The position numbers and the translations under genes are program-made. From Eleginops maclovinus (Eukaryota; Chordata; Actinopteri; Perciformes; Eleginopidae), in assembly GCF_036324505.1 (NCBI RefSeq), contig NC_086370.1, positions 5,885,453 through 5,949,452 of the forward strand: a stretch of 64,000 nt of DNA, read 5' to 3'. Of this stretch, positions 1 through 13,640 are shown piece after piece; the first letter of the stretch is position 1; every line of letters starts with the position of its first letter. The notes under the pieces are model-generated. The model was not told where the DNA came from. It was given only the letters and a program-made list of their open reading frames with translations, and searched no databases.

Positions 1-2190
1 AACATTGAACCGACGTTGCTAACGAGTTAACCATCAGCACAATTGCAACATTTAGCTTTTCTCGACATTAGTTCCTACTGTTCTCTTAAATTCCCCCTGT
101 AATTTTATGCACTACTCCACACTACTTGTTATACATAATAACTTATTTTTTAAAGAAGAAAAATAAAGCTCTCGTTCTGTCATAGCAAAAAAACGTTGGC
201 TTGTTAGCTTAGCTCGCTAATGGAACATTAAGGTCATAACCTTTTTTCAGAAGATGTTCTTGAACCACTGACTCTTGTTTTAAAGCCTCAGCCCTTCAGA
301 GGAACCGTTTTATTCTTTGGCAGAATAGTCTGTTTAAGTTTCAACACCAAATTAGTAACGGTAGCTTCCTCTATTTTTAAGATGTTTATAAAGATGTTTT
401 ATTATGACTCTGGGTAATCAGCAGTGAGTTTGTCAGACTCTGTGCTAGATAAGAGAATGTCCATGACTCTCGCCCCTTGGCTCTCCACAGAAATTAGTAA
501 AAGTAAAATAAGGAAGACGGAAAAAATAGAAACAACAGGACAGCTCAACACAAACAATCAGCACATTTGATTGACAGGACTCGGGGTTGCCTGGCGCCCA
601 TGGGACCAGACTTTATTGTTTGAGCATCACAGGGTGTAGAGTCGAGACAATGAATTATGATGAACACAAATACAAATAATCAAACTTAATATGATCGTAT
701 CAGTTATCATGCATAGTATTTAAATAGTAATGTCCCAGACAATCTTGCTGTTACTGGATATATAACACAGCATTCAATATCTGACTACTGAGTGGCACAG
801 AAAGTTATTCATTTGAAACATTATGTGCTATCTTGAGGATTTTAATACCCAAAAAATATAACAATAAAGAGGGACAATTAGGAGTTTTCTAAAGCTTTGC
901 TGGAATGTAACTAAAGTAAATACATTAACTTTTCCTTAGGGCTGTACTTAAGTAGAAATCTGAGGTATTTGTTTTTCAACTGAGTATTCCAACATTATGG
1001 TATTTTTAACCCACCTTCATTTTGTTGTGTTCCATAACATTTATTTTGCAGATAGTTAGCTACTCTGCAGATTTACACTATTAAAAAAAGAATATATATA
1101 AAATATGACATATTTTAACTTTTACATTTTGGTGTGTTATTTTAGGTAAAGCTAACCAGAAGCATATAAAGTAATTAAATATAAACAGCGCTTTTACCAG
1201 ATGCAACATTAAAAGGAGGAATGCATCAATGCATCAATAAATATAGTAAAAAAATCATATGATTCTGACAAAGGCAATACCACTACCCCTTCAACCCCCT
1301 TTCGGTATTTCAGGTATATTTTGATGCTAATACTTTTGTACTTTTACTTCTAGTATTTTAACAGTGTAGTTTTGCTAGTTTTTCCTTTAGATCTGAGTAC
1401 TTTTTCCACCTCTGTGTGCAATGATTAAAACAGGACAGATTAGGCTCCTCTCTTCCAGTACAGTGTTGTGTTTTTTTGCTGAATTTAATTTTTCTTCCCA
1501 GCCAGCTCTGAGCACAGTCTGCACTGCCTTAGTATTTTTATCTTGCACATCATGCTTTTAATTATTGGACATATTGAGCAGCGTGTCCAATGCACGATGG
1601 CTCCACTGGAATATTCATGTCCAAAGTTGTAGGAAAGTGGAAAGGGGAGGAAAGTGAGCTGTAATTGTAATTAGTGAAGAACTTGGTGCTGCCAATTCTC
1701 AAAGGAGCATCCGAGTCACCTGCTGTGTATGTGTGAGTGTGTGTGCATGCATCTGTCCTCCTGGCTTAGCGTACCTGGACACACCGGGGAGTGTGAGGAG
1801 CTCTCTTGGCTTAACTAGGAGACATACCTGTCTGTCTCCTCGCTGCAGGCTGAAGTGGCTAGTTAGCATATGCGCTGCCATGCGTGCGTGTTTACCCTAC
1901 ACATTGTGTGTGTGTGTGTGTGTGGGCGTGAACAAGCGCACGAGAGTGCACGTACCTCATCTCAAGTCTCACCGGAGACTTGTTGTCTAAGATTAATGAA
2001 GGTCACCGGAATCCTCCAAAGTATTCCGATAATTAAGGCTTTGTTTATCAAAAACAAGTTATATTAAGAGCAAAAAGATTCATGGTAATTATTCATAATC
2101 TTAACAATTCAAGTGTAGCCACCTCATTTGTGCCTTTAATTCTTCTTGTTAATGTTTTGCATAAATCTGCATAATTACTTGAGATGCCTG
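1..2190. other. AT-rich non-coding stretch, nothing recognised
   Basis: I see no gene, structural RNA or clear transposon here. The frames that stay open are short and cross a 20 bp TG run near 1905-1924. The sequence is AT-rich with homopolymer runs and reads as neutral intergenic or intronic DNA. Confidence 0.6.
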
Positions 2191-2199
2191 TTGTATTTT

Positions 2200-2660
2200 T
2201 GACAGCTACTCAGTTCGTGTGCACTAAAGGGTATCGAATGTGCCTCGCGCTGCATACTTAAAAAGCGCCTGTATGGCTGCAGCCGCGCAAAGCATATTTC
2301 AGCCATCAAGCAGGCTGGATGGGGCGCGGAGAATGGGGTGTTTTCTATCAAAGGGAGTAAATGGATGCTTCTGCTTCTCGCGGTTAGAATGAGGGCTTTT
2401 TACGAGCGAGGCGTCCCTCAAATCATCCTGCTAAATGAGGGCATCTACGAATAAATCCGACCAAACAGAAGCTGTAGGGAGTTTATTCTGAAGATCAAGT
2501 CCCCCTAACATAACATAATTCAATGTGTGTGTGTCTAGCTTGACACGTCTGAGGCGCCTACTGTATAATCACTGATGCCATAATCACATGTAAATGACCA
2601 CTGCATGGAAATGCGCCCTCTTGGTTTACATAATCTTGTAATGACCTCTTGTAACAGTCT
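2200..2660. promoter_or_regulatory. Candidate conserved non-coding island
   Basis: Balanced-composition, non-repetitive sequence with closely spaced homeodomain-type cores (TAATCAC twice, CCTAATAG) and an octamer-like ATGTAAAT. It differs from the simple-sequence DNA on either side. No reading frame is convincing. The regulatory call is inference from sequence texture only; conservation could not be tested. Confidence 0.25.
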
Positions 2661-3335
2661 GTCTGTGATATTGGCCCTAATAGATTGTTGTTGCTCTAGT
2701 TTTTTTTTCAACTTATTTTTTTTTTGCAGCTTCTGCCCCTGGAATTACACGGAGAGTGGAGCTGGCCTATTAGCACTGTGACATGAGTGATTTAATTTAC
2801 CCTACGTCTCTCTCTCTGTTACTCTGTCTCTGCTCTTATTTAGCATGCGACAGGCGTGGACAGTAATGTGTGATTGGTCTGCGCTGGATGATGATTTTAA
2901 TAAACACACGCAACGGAGGAGGCCACAGGGTCAACAGTGTTTGGATTCATCAGCCGCACAGGTAGGATGGAGCTGTGAATGATGAGACAAACACACTTTC
3001 AGGAGATGGACTTGCAACAAACTCCTTTATTGCAGGAGTTTCTGTAGCACATACTCGCATGTTGAGAGAGACTAAAGCATCTGTGCTTCCTGTGTCCACC
3101 GCGTCACACTTCTCTGCGTACTCAGCCCACCATGCAGGCCTGGTGCTCCCGCTCAGAGAAACATGTGGCTCCGATGTTAATTGAAATTTGTCTAATGAAG
3201 TAAAGTTAAGAAACAAAGATAGTGTGGCTCCTAGGAGAAGAGCTAGGTACACAAAGAGAGGGCAAGAGAGAGGGGAAAGTAAGGAGGAAAAAAAAAAGAA
3301 AGCTTCAACTTTCTTTAATTATGTTTACCCAACAG
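2660..3335. other. Non-coding, nothing firm
   Basis: Contains a T-rich tract ending in TTTTGCAG near 2729, which resembles a splice acceptor. All frames after it close within about 20 codons and no partner donor is seen. I assign no feature. Confidence 0.5.
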
Positions 3336-3339
3336 GCTT

Positions 3340-3680
3340 TGCTTCCTCATTTAAATAGCATAAACATCTGGCCATGGCGCGCCACTAGCATGGCGGCAGT
3401 AGTCAAGCAAATCTTGTGGAAAATAATGAAATTAGATCCCTGGTGCTGTGACAGTGGAAGGGCAGAAGACATCCGCTCCATGTTAATAAAATTGCCATGA
3501 ATGAGTGAATACAATTAGGAAATTGTCAGTGGCAGCAGTGAACTTTTGTAACTCACCGATGTTTGCATCATTCGATTAAGGCAGCAATTTGGACTTGTTT
3601 ATTTGCGGCTGCTGTGGCTTTTATTAATTGTGACCCGGCAGTGATTGGCCTGCGATTAAAGCAGTCACATATGATGTGGC
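3340..3680. promoter_or_regulatory. Candidate conserved non-coding island
   Basis: Dense in motifs expected of a developmental enhancer: TTAATAAAATTG, ACAATTAGG, TTATTAATTG, and GTGATTGGCC resembling a PBX/CCAAT site. It is non-repetitive and moderate in GC between poorer flanks. This is inference; no coding potential is apparent. Confidence 0.3.
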
Positions 3681-3689
3681 TGAGGTTGA

Positions 3690-5960
3690 GGGATGGACTG
3701 GTGGGCAGGCTGATGGAGGAGCTTCTTTTTTTATTATTGTTGTTTATCTCTGTGAGTGCATGTCGAGGAGGACAGAGCTTTTTGTAATTTTATGTGTGTT
3801 TATGCATGATACTCAACCTTTGAATTTCAGCAGCAAGGTTTTACCAACCACGTTCAGTTAATGTTTGTGAAATAAATGCACAAATATGTTTTATCTTAAT
3901 CGCTCTGTAATAGTATTTTATGGAAAACTGTTTTATTTTCACCTTTACTCAATGCCAACATTTCAACTTGTCTTTATCTATTGGTACTTCTCTTAAAGCC
4001 CTTACATCATGTAAAGAACTTGAGTCTCCAATGTTTGCATTCCTGAAGCTAAATTTGAGAATTTCTAAAGACAAGATGTTGAAGTTACAGACACTTCCCA
4101 ATGTTTGCTTACAATCAGGAATGGTTAAGCAGGGACAACTCGCAGACAAGATGGTTACCACACATAGAAACAGTGCATGGATTTTTTTGCTCACAAACAA
4201 TAAAATGGGTTAACATGCTGGCTGCCATTTTTGGGCCAATGATTAGCTTCCATTCTAAATTCTGGTGGTGTAGAAAAAGTGGTTCTCAGGTTTATGTAAA
4301 AGATGTAGCATTGACCCATTACTCTTCTGTTATTGGTTACTCTTCCATCCCTCACCTACTAACACTAACCCTTACATTTATTTTTAAATACACTAGAAAC
4401 ACCTCCCATAATTAAGCAAAAATGCCAGGCATTATTTGGTTCCGGTTTTTCAAATTGATCAGATTAATAAATCAACCTAGGCTCAGGAAAAACATGACGG
4501 TCATTTTTATACTGGTTCTGACATTCAAGAGATTTATAGATGAATTAAAAAACTGGTTTGACATGTTCATTGATAATAGGAATTATCAGAGAGACTTCCT
4601 TCAATCAGAATTATTATTTTCATTATCACACCTTCCTCGATAATGGAGGATGGCCTAAAGAAAACCAAGAAAGGAATGGTTAGATTTACGGTTGTAGACA
4701 CCAAACACATTACAGCAGAATATTAAAACAACACAAAATAAGGTAAGTCATCATAAAATTGACTTTTAATTTATACATGTTTAAACAATATGTTAAATCT
4801 TTAAAAGTGGAATTGGCTCGTTCGTGTAATTCCTGACATTTCTTGTTAAGATAGTCACTGGAAAAACTTTTGCACAGTTCATTACGTATGGCACTATCTT
4901 CCCTTCCCAGAAGACCTAGTCTGTGTACTATATATATATTTATATATATCTCTACAGACTGTGGCGCTTTGGAGTAAATCCTTTCGAATGCTCTCAGTCT
5001 TTATCATCTTCGCTCCTCGGGTCTGGCGTTCACCAATCTGAGTCCTCTTTGCAAATTTGAAGTAGTGCATCCCTACCCTCCTTGCTTTGTGCTTTCTAGA
5101 GAGAGCACTGTGTTTACTTTACAGCCGCACGCCGGCAAGGGAAGGGATTACATTTGTGGAAATGAGTTGTCATTTCAGGAGGTAATAATGGATTTGGGCC
5201 TGAGAGCTCGACAAACACAACACGGGGAGCACGGCGAGGATGAAACATGGGAGCCGACGTAGAGAATGTGTGTGTACATTGTGGATTTGTGTGCACACGG
5301 GGGAAAGATGGGTCCCTCACAAAAGCACACACACTATTTGGCTGGACATCTGTACAAAAGAGAGAGTACTGGTGGATTCTGCTGGGCTGTCTGGTTGGGG
5401 GGTGGATATCCCGCCACAAGATTCCTCCAATCTTCAAAGCTCCAGTCCGTTTGGAAGTAATCGTTTCCATCCCGGTTGCCAGATTGGGTTCGTCCTGTCA
5501 TCACCGCTGTATTTACTGACAATGTTTTATCTTTTGTCTTGGCCGCCCTCAGAATTGCCTCCCTAGCACTTTACGCTGACTTGAAATGCCTTTTTAGTCT
5601 TTGGCTGGAGTCTTGGAAGTTCCATTCCTGCCTGCCAAAAGAAAACTTGGTCATACCCTTCTGACTTTCCATGACCTTTGGACTGAGCAGCAGAACGTCA
5701 GTCACATTAAGTCCAAGATCATCATCCATATGTTCTAAATACCGCCCACGTGCATAACGTGTCCATCCCCTGCAATATCTTCACTGTTGATTATGTGCCA
5801 AAAGTAGATCCATGAATTATTCTATATATTGACCTAGGACGGTTTAGGATCGCATGATCATTAATGATCATATCAAGGACTGAAATTGAGGTCTCTGTTC
5901 CGACCTAAGTTGGGCTCAGTAAACATTTTTTTAATCTATAACCCAAGTGCCAAGTGTAGA
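3690..5960. other. Non-coding unique sequence
   Basis: No recognisable gene or repeat family. A donor-like AAGGTAAGT lies near 4740 but lacks a good upstream acceptor. A short AT dinucleotide tract is near 4930. The stretch at 5065-5260 is more balanced and might be a weak conserved island. Confidence 0.5.
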
Positions 5961-5964
5961 AATC

Positions 5965-6296
5965 ACATTCTGCTCATTGTCAGGTTCATTCATTTTTCAG
6001 ATATTAAGAACCTCTACTGGGACATGTCTCCATGCTTCAATGTTCAAAAGCTCTTTATTTTCTCTCATACTGCCTGTGCTGCAGCACCTCTTTTCACCCT
6101 CTGTCTGAAACCAGAGCCCAGACTGCTTTGATTGGATAGCTGGCCGGCTCTGTTGTGATTGTTCAATCACTGAGAGATGTCCCACCCCTTAGCCTATCAC
6201 GTACAATGTGTTGGAGTGCTAGCCAATAGAAGTGCAAGTGTTACGAAGTGATGTCATTATATTGCGAAAAGACTACAATTGAGGCATTTCAGGTCC
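5965..6296 (-). mobile_element. TTAA-type MITE copy, minus orientation, truncated
   Basis: Aligns with the copies at 38941-39372 and 58797-59163. Shared blocks include the CATGCTTCAATGTTCAAAAG segment, CATACTGCCTGTGCTGCAGC, a CCAATAGAAG segment and GGCATTTCAGG. It starts in the degenerate terminus ATTCTGCTCATTGTCAGG and stops before the opposite terminus. I recognise this as a widespread teleost non-autonomous DNA element. Its piggyBac affiliation is inferred from TTAA flanks at other copies. Confidence 0.7.
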
Positions 6297-6299
6297 CCT

Positions 6300-7250
6300 T
6301 TGAGACTAGGTGAAGCAATGTGAAGTACACAAAAAACTACAGCTTGACTTTATTTGACTGCGATGTTTTCTCATTTTAGTTGGGTCTGTCTGGGTTTGAC
6401 ACACGTTGGTTGAATTGTCCTCAGCTGTATTTGGATTGGAACTCTATTGGTCTTGGGTCATTTCTTTTGAAGAACAGTTAATTGTTGAATGTATATGTGG
6501 AGTTTTATATGAAACTAAGATCACTTGTTAGCAGAAATCACCCTTACCAAACACTCTTGTGTGGCTCATCCTCAGAAATCTTCATAAATGCATTATAAAG
6601 CAAGAATGAAAGGCCAACGCACGCTGTAAAACATATCAAAAACTATGCTTAGAGTTGTAAATGATCAAGTCTCAAAATGATATTAAAAGAAAGAAAAAAA
6701 AAACATCTTACAAAAATACTGTTGGTCATACGTACCATTAAGGTACCGAGGCAGATTTATTTTACAGGCCTTTCAGTTACCTTTACTTAATGACGGAACC
6801 ATATGCTTAAGCTATTGGGAATGTCTGTGCCTTGATGTGTGTCAAATGATCATTCCAGGGTGTGCAGAGGTGAGGGGCAAAGGGTGTTTGGTTGTAATAT
6901 GAGTGGATTTGTTAAATAAGACACTTTGTCACATACAGCTGTTAAGTCTCAAAGCTTTTTTTTTAACATAATGTAAGCCCAGGACTTCTACATACTGAGC
7001 ATTTCTTACAAAAGTGTCATTAAGTGAGTCTTTTACATTTCTATAGGTCAGGTGATGGAATATAATTCTGCTTTGTGTACGTGCTTAAGAATGTGTGAGT
7101 ACGCATTTGCATTTGTGCGGAGAACAAATGAGTGTACAAGTATATCTACTTGTGCATTTTTGTGTGCATGAATACACATGTGTATTAGCATGTGTGTGTG
7201 CGTGTGTGTGTGTGTGTCATGAGACAGATGGGTAATAGCCCCTGTGCTGA
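6300..7250. other. Non-coding, TG-rich end
   Basis: No gene or clear element. A short impure TG run sits at about 7190-7216. Confidence 0.5.
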
Positions 7251-7254
7251 AAGC

Positions 7255-7560
7255 GGGGCCCTGTGTAACGTGCAGCCCTGATTACAGACCTGATTACCTG
7301 CCATATGCTAGCTGAAGGGTTGAGGGCCGGACCAAATGAGAACAGTATGCATACGTTAAAGCAGCGTTTTTATAGCACAGTCATTATGCCCCCGCTCTGG
7401 CAAATGAAAACGAGCGTGGCAGGGAGGGAAAATAATGAAGTCGTAAAAAAACGGACGGGTCACGGTGCGTGGTCGCTTCCGCTGCCACCTCCCAGCTGTA
7501 ATCTCATTGGCTGGAGGGGAAGGGGAAGGGTCCCCCGCTAAGATGATGGTGTAGGGACGG
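7255..7560. promoter_or_regulatory. Candidate conserved non-coding island
   Basis: Non-repetitive sequence with paired CTGATTAC motifs (near 7277 and 7289), GTCATTATG, AAAATAATGAAG and CTCATTGGCTGG. This resembles teleost conserved non-coding elements in texture. The function is inferred and untested. Confidence 0.27.
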
Positions 7561-7652
7561 TTAGACCGCAGGGTGGCCCTGTTCAATGGAAAAGGGAAGA
7601 TTGCACTTAAAGATCAAACTGCAACATTTTCCGTCTTAATTTAGGGAATGAC

Positions 7653-7869
7653 TACACTGAAAAAACAGAAACATGGACTTTATTTAAAGGTATTATAACA
7701 ACACATTTCACGTAACTGTATTAGGTTCGTTGAAATAAATAATATTAAGTTGAATACAAAATCTTAGGTTCAACTTGATATTAGTGCTTTAACTAACCTA
7801 GTACAGTTATGTGAAATCTATTGACATAATACATTCAATTAAAGTCAACGTTTCAGTTTTATCAGTGTA
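7653..7869. mobile_element. Palindromic 217 bp TA-flanked MITE
   Basis: The ends are TACACTGAAAAAAC and its inverse ending in CAGTGTA. The pairing continues inward for roughly 65 bp with a few mismatches. TA at both outer edges fits a TA target site as in Tc1/mariner-type elements. No coding capacity. A second copy lies at 37710-37918 and a half copy at 38090-38212. Confidence 0.8.
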
Positions 7870-10800
7870 TGAAACACAAGCATGTACTGTATGTGTATAT
7901 GTGTGTGTGTGTGTGTGCGTGTGTGTGTGTGTGTCTGGGCCAGTGTGTGATGTGATTATGATCCTATTAGCCTTTTGCATTCTCCATTATGCATGCAGCG
8001 TACGGGCTAAACTGACCTTGTAAGACGATCATTGACTCTCCTTGGAAAACACTTGTTATCCCAGGATTAACACACACACCAATTACTACCTGCTCGCCAC
8101 ATGAGCTCAGGAAATAAAACATTTCCTATCTGTGTCTCTTACAAAGGGGCGACGTCAAGCCCTCTGTGTACATAGAAGAATGTGGGGGCATGCAAAAACA
8201 TATACTTCATTGGAGGAGGTACTACACTTACACGTTTTTGGACTTTGCATGTATAATTTAAAGGCAGAATATATTACCTCAATAAAACAGATTACTAGCC
8301 AGGCAGTTTTTAAACTAACTATTTAGATTGTTTGTCATGTTTAACAATTCCCAAGGTTTTTTGTTGCCACTTAGAAAGTGATAGGTTAGGGGGACAAAGT
8401 TTTAGAGAGAAATGCCCTGATATTAGAAATGCAAAGCATTTCCCCACATATTCTTTGTTAAAAAAACAAACACATTTTCTTCCCTTAACACCTGCACCCA
8501 GAATCAAATAGTTGCTTCTCTTTTGACCATATCACTTTCAGAAGAATACCAGTTAAAGCATCCCTTATCCCGTGACTACCAAAAGTGGAAAGCAAAAATC
8601 GAAGAAAATTAGACTAAAATGGAAATACAGCTGACTTTTTCAGCAATTTCCACTACCAGAATCCCAAACTGTAAACACGTTTTAAAGTCACAAAAATGTA
8701 ACCATCATTGACATTGGAAGTGAACTGTGTGTAGATATGAAACCAACAGCAGACGGAACAACACCGGGGAAACATTGGGTAAGACAAGAAGACAAGGGTA
8801 CAGGTATAGCTAATCACAAAGACAAGACAAAGCTGGGAGGGTATGCAAACACAAAGGGTGAAAAGAATTGGACCATTAAACAGGCTGGAAGATCATGACA
8901 ATATGTTGACCCTGGCAAACGATACATTTGTCAAAGTTTCAGCTTTTTCTGTTTAAGAAATGGTAGCACCCCTAAACTGTGTCAATTTAAACAGAGAGAG
9001 ATACAGCATGTTCTATAGTGTTCGCTGGGTGTGTTGGTAGGCCTTTTTGTCTCTCTTGGAACACATTAAAGCTACCTGTTTCTTCCTACATTCAACCCTA
9101 AGCTAAGCTAGGCTAACCAGGCCCCAGTTGCACGAACATGAGATTGATATCGATCTTTTCATCTCTCTCTTGAAAAAAAAGGTAATTGAACTATTTCTAC
9201 TGGATTCGATTTTCCTATTTAATCACTCCTCAAAGTTGAAAACGGGTTTATTGGAAATCACTTCAGAAATGATCTTTTTTGTTTGATGGAAGTTCCAAGA
9301 GAATATATGTATTCTGGTTATGCTCTAATCCTGCTGTTAATGGAATACTGGGCTCTGTATAAACCCAACATTATGAGCTTCTATGTTTTTTCTGTACCCT
9401 GTTTAGTGCTGGGACGTAACTGAGTTCCATTTAACAAGCTGAGACTCCCACCTTACCACAAACCTGTTAGCTGTGTGTGGGGAATGACTCTCGCTGCCAG
9501 GGGCTCCCCATCACTTTTCCCATTTCCATCCATCAGGAGTAAAGGGGAACTTGTGCATAATCCTGAAGCCCATTGTGGCCTACTTAGTGGGAAAGGAACA
9601 TGTCTCTCCGACTGGTCGTGCCTTTGTATGTGGGTCAGCTTCATTCAAATTCTCTTTCATTCCAGCTCTTCTTCTGAAACCGTGGCCCATCATTAGCCGT
9701 AATATAGGTCACTCCAGGCTTTGTGAGGCTCCAGCCCCATTTGCATTCTTGATTCAGATGTAGCCGTTCGGAGTGACTGGAGGTAGGTAGGTGGGAAGCT
9801 AGGGGGGAAGGTGGCATCAGAAGTAAAGGCGAAGCTTTTATCACTTTTGATGAAAGGATTGGGTCAGTCTCGATACATGCTTAAAAGGATCAGGGTGTTT
9901 TCCCAGTTGTAGGAAGATGAAACTTCTATAGATGCAGGTGGAAATGTACAGTCTCAGCTTTTCTTCAAGGGGCCAAAAATAAAAAAGATGAACTGATTTA
10001 TTCTTTAATTTAGACTTACTCGTTCTGTTTATAGGGTCCCTACACCTGCATTGAAAACAGTTTAATCACTTTTATTTGAGTTCTGTTTTATTTAGGAATG
10101 TGAGGGTGCATTTGCTCTATGAACTGTCATGTACAAAACCAGGTGTTATTAAAGGTTTCCAGTTCTGTCATAAGTAAAGCCGGTGAAAGCTGTCGTTTTT
10201 TCATAACCTCAGAGGGTTATGGGCATGACTTTCTGACTAGGTCATGGACTGTAATGTAAATGTCTATTATGTGCAGACATGACTATAAGTCCACGTCTGG
10301 TTACATATTTAAGCAATAAATTGAATTTTTGATCAATATTGACCCAAATTAAAAGAGCTTCCCATGTGACTGTAATCGTTCCACAGTTGTGTTTCATCAC
10401 TGGGGGGTAAAAAGACATTTATCAAAGTCCTAAAGTCCTCAGCTGCTCCAGCCTCAGTGTTTAGTATGCAAAGGCACCAGAGCCTATTGACAGTTTTTTT
10501 TTCTTCCTTAGCAAATTACATGTTTCCACCTTAATTGTTATTGGAGATGTTATCATGAAGCGGATGCAGCCCTCGCTTCTGAACCTGCTAAAGCCTGACA
10601 GTGGTGTGAAGGGGGCATTGGAGGGGAGTTATGCAAAATAGGGCCTATGTATAATTAATGACCCCCCCACACACACACCATCCCTATCCTCTTTAAGATG
10701 GACAGCTGGCGCCAGGGTGTCTTTTTGACCTCTAAGGGCTGCAGGTGTTAAATTGAGATACTGAGGGCGAGGAGGGAATGGGAATTGGTAAAGGGCAGAT

Positions 10801-11800
10801 GCTGAAAAGAAGAAGCACACATACAGTCCATGCACAGTGGTGCTAATGGTACAGGAATCCAAATGTATACTTTCTTCATTCCGGAAACTTGGCATCTTCA
10901 GACTATTTGGGAATTCTTTATTATAAAAAAATGTAATAACTGAAGAATGGGTCCTTAAACCTGGAAGTTAGTCAGCATTTTACCACATTCGCTTCCATCA
11001 CTTGTAAGTCAACTGTTTTTTGAAAGGGTTTTTTGGCTGGATGCCCTAAATGAGGTCTGTGGTAAACAAAAGTTGGACATATTTTCACTTTTTGTTCTAC
11101 GAAGAACATTCGTCAGTAAAAACCCCACTCGTAATCGTAAACAGCAGTTGTTAACAAATGTCAACATCAGAACACAAGTTCACATTTAGCTTAGCGGTGG
11201 TGACGTGAAGTCAAGTGACCGTGATGTTCTTTGTTTATAGAGATTGTCCTGCTGAACGAAACTTACTATTATACATTTTCTTTGCAGCAGAGCTTATTTT
11301 ATGAAACACAAGCGAGCCCTTAAAATGCTAACTCAGCGTACACAAATACTGTATGTTATAACTGAACCACTATATATATATTATCTCAAATCCCAGCCTG
11401 AAATAGTGCTTAGAAACAAAAAGTATGGATGCATTTAGTTTTAGTGAAATTTGCACCAAAGAAAGTATGAAATATGTTGAGCTGGGTAGTTGGTTTTGTA
11501 GGTTGGTGGACACCTCATTGTTAAACGCTCAACCGTTAATGCATACTCAAAGAAGTTGCTCCTACGGTTGTAGTGAGATCATTTTAGTTGTTCAGCATTA
11601 AGTGAAGCAAAGCGATTGTTTACTATGGTAGCTCTACTAAAAAGCAGCACTTGTACCACATTCCCTCCTCTGATCAACAGTTCTCCACAACTACTTCAGT
11701 CTCTGTGCTGCATTTGGGAGGTTCTTCAGGCATCGTTGTTTCACACAATGCTGTCTGTTGCACTGAAGTAAGGGAGTTTCAGAGCACTCCCTCTTATGTA
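7870..11800. other. Non-coding unique sequence with a short TG array
   Basis: An impure TG array lies at about 7898-7934. Otherwise I see no gene or recognised element. The frames near 9475-9844 and 10629-10895 have no recognisable domain and are most likely chance. Confidence 0.5.
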
Positions 11801-11814
11801 TCAGGAATGCACTT

Positions 11815-11993
11815 TACATGTCATTAAATTTACACTTTTTTTCCAATGCAACTATACACTTCACTACTGTCAAAAGTCCTACAAGAGCAGTCTTGGGTTT
11901 GGTATTTTGCCCAAGGACACTGCAAGGGATGAGGATTGAACTGTTGACCCTCTGATTGGTAGACACCCATTTATTCCCTGAGCCACACGAGCA
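11815..11993 (-). mobile_element. tRNA-derived SINE remnant, minus strand
   Basis: Read on the minus strand, it starts with GTGGCTCAGGGAATAAATGG (A-box-like). A B-box-like AGTTCAATCC follows, then the teleost SINE body block CCTTGGGCAA. This layout is typical of a common fish SINE with a tRNA head. The copy is diverged and its tail is indistinct. Confidence 0.65.
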
Positions 11994-11999
11994 AAAAAA

Positions 12000-12740
12000 G
12001 ATACAAAAAGTGCTTCTGACCTGAAAATGTTTCACACATTTGTCAGTTTTTATTCAATTAGTCTGCACTGTCAAATGTACTAGACACCACTATAATTCTC
12101 CAATTAAAAAACTCCAATGTTGGTCATTTTTGGATATATCCAAATTCTTTGAAATTCCAGTAAGTTGACATATTAATTAATCCTTAATATTATGCACTTG
12201 AGCATAACAGCTCAGGATGAATGACATGCCAGGAGTGAGTTATGTGTGACCTTTAGAAAGCATCTGCTCTCATTTCAAAAAGACAAACTAAACATCTATC
12301 TTTTTCCTCTATTATTTTCATTAACATCCAGAAGTCTCATCAGATATCAGAAAAGCATCATAGTCATCATGTATTCTGGTGTGTCACCTGTACAAGCAAA
12401 GATCATTTTACTATTTCTTGCGTGTTTTAAAAAAATATATATATATAAGTACCAGAACGTACATCTCGCACTCGAATGCACACAGCTGACTTTTGCAAGC
12501 TCTCGTCACTTTACTGTACTCCCTATCTCCTCCATTAATTGATCCAAACAGTCTCGGATTATCTAGGCTCTTATGCAAAAAAGACAGAGTCACCACCAAC
12601 TCTTTCAAGATAGCAGAAGGCGAGACAGGCAGAACTTTGGCTGAAACTCCTCCTGCGCCTCGAATCCTGACGGGAAATACATTAATATACCCCCGCCTCA
12701 CAGCCTCCCCCGTCCTTCTTATCTCCACCCTGAGCCTCTT
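12000..12740. other. Non-coding, nothing recognised
   Basis: AT-rich with a short (TA)n run near 12434. The overlapping frames near 12411-12752 on both strands show no known domain. Confidence 0.5.
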
Positions 12741-12744
12741 TTGA

Positions 12745-13090
12745 TGTCCCAACTCTAATCAACTCGTCCGGGCCGACGGATGTGAGCTGACACGGGACAA
12801 TCGGCAGAATCTAAATCGTTACATCTCCCCTGACATTACCGTGGCATTTTTGTCATGGCAGAGGTAAGGAGAGTGAGAATCGGTTCATGGGGACCATAAT
12901 TCTCTCTGTCGAGAGGTGGGAGGGGGGTTGGCATATTCATATTAGTATGGAATTAGGGCCTTTTTTAGATGCAGGAAATCCAGTGTTGGCGAGGAAAGCT
13001 CTGGAGTCCATACGTGTCCTTATCAGCGACGGCGTAGGCCCTATTCATACCGACCGCTATCAGCATAATTCTTTTTGACATTTCAGATAA
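12745..13090. promoter_or_regulatory. Candidate conserved non-coding island
   Basis: Unique sequence of higher complexity with CTCTAATCAACTC, ACATTACCGTGG, CATATTCATATTAG and AGCATAATTC. It has no repeat signature. A donor-like AGAGGTAAGG is present, but the only nearby acceptor is 2 bp upstream, so I do not call an exon. Confidence 0.3.
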
Positions 13091-13349
13091 GCATCTCAAC
13101 GGAAAGCTTCCAACTAGGCAGACAGTGGAGTTGTCACATAATGAAGGAATCCTACTTGTTTACTACTAAAATATCAACCTTTTAAATAGGTGTCTGGATT
13201 TGACTGTTATCTGTGAACCCTCGTCCTACCGCTTCCTGTATCTCTGTGAGAGACAGGGGTTACGGTGTATGTGTTTGCACTGGTGATTTACATCAACTCA
13301 TGCAGACTCCACCGTGTCTGTGTGTCTCCACTCTATCAGAACATGCCAT

Positions 13350-13640
13350 ATAACACCCTATATTAATCCTATCCGCCTCTAATCTGCTAATATTTCCTGG
13401 AGAATTATCTGAGGACACTGTTTCATATGCAAATGCGCCAGAGAAACGGGGTAAACATGACGCTCCCCGCTCGATGGTGACACATCTACTGTACTCTGTG
13501 TTGGTTGGACAGATTAAGCATTAGCTTCCTGTTTGAGTTAGGTTGCAGCTGCGGATAAACACAAACAAATTATCCTTGGATTACGGATCAACCTCTAATC
13601 ACCGGTCAGCAAGGACAAAGGCCTCATACTTTGGATTAGC
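13350..13640. promoter_or_regulatory. Candidate conserved non-coding island
   Basis: Contains ATTAATCC, CTCTAATCTGCTAATATTTC, an octamer-like ATATGCAAAT and GACAGATTAAGC. The close spacing of OTX/homeodomain-like TAATC and POU-like motifs is suggestive. No reading frame of note. Confidence 0.3.

Noticed and set aside
2720..2790. Possible splice acceptor after a T tract (TTTTTGCAG)
   Set aside because: Every frame closes within about 20 codons and no donor or polyadenylation signal was evident nearby.
4700..4750. Donor-like AAGGTAAGT
   Set aside because: No credible upstream acceptor within exon distance.
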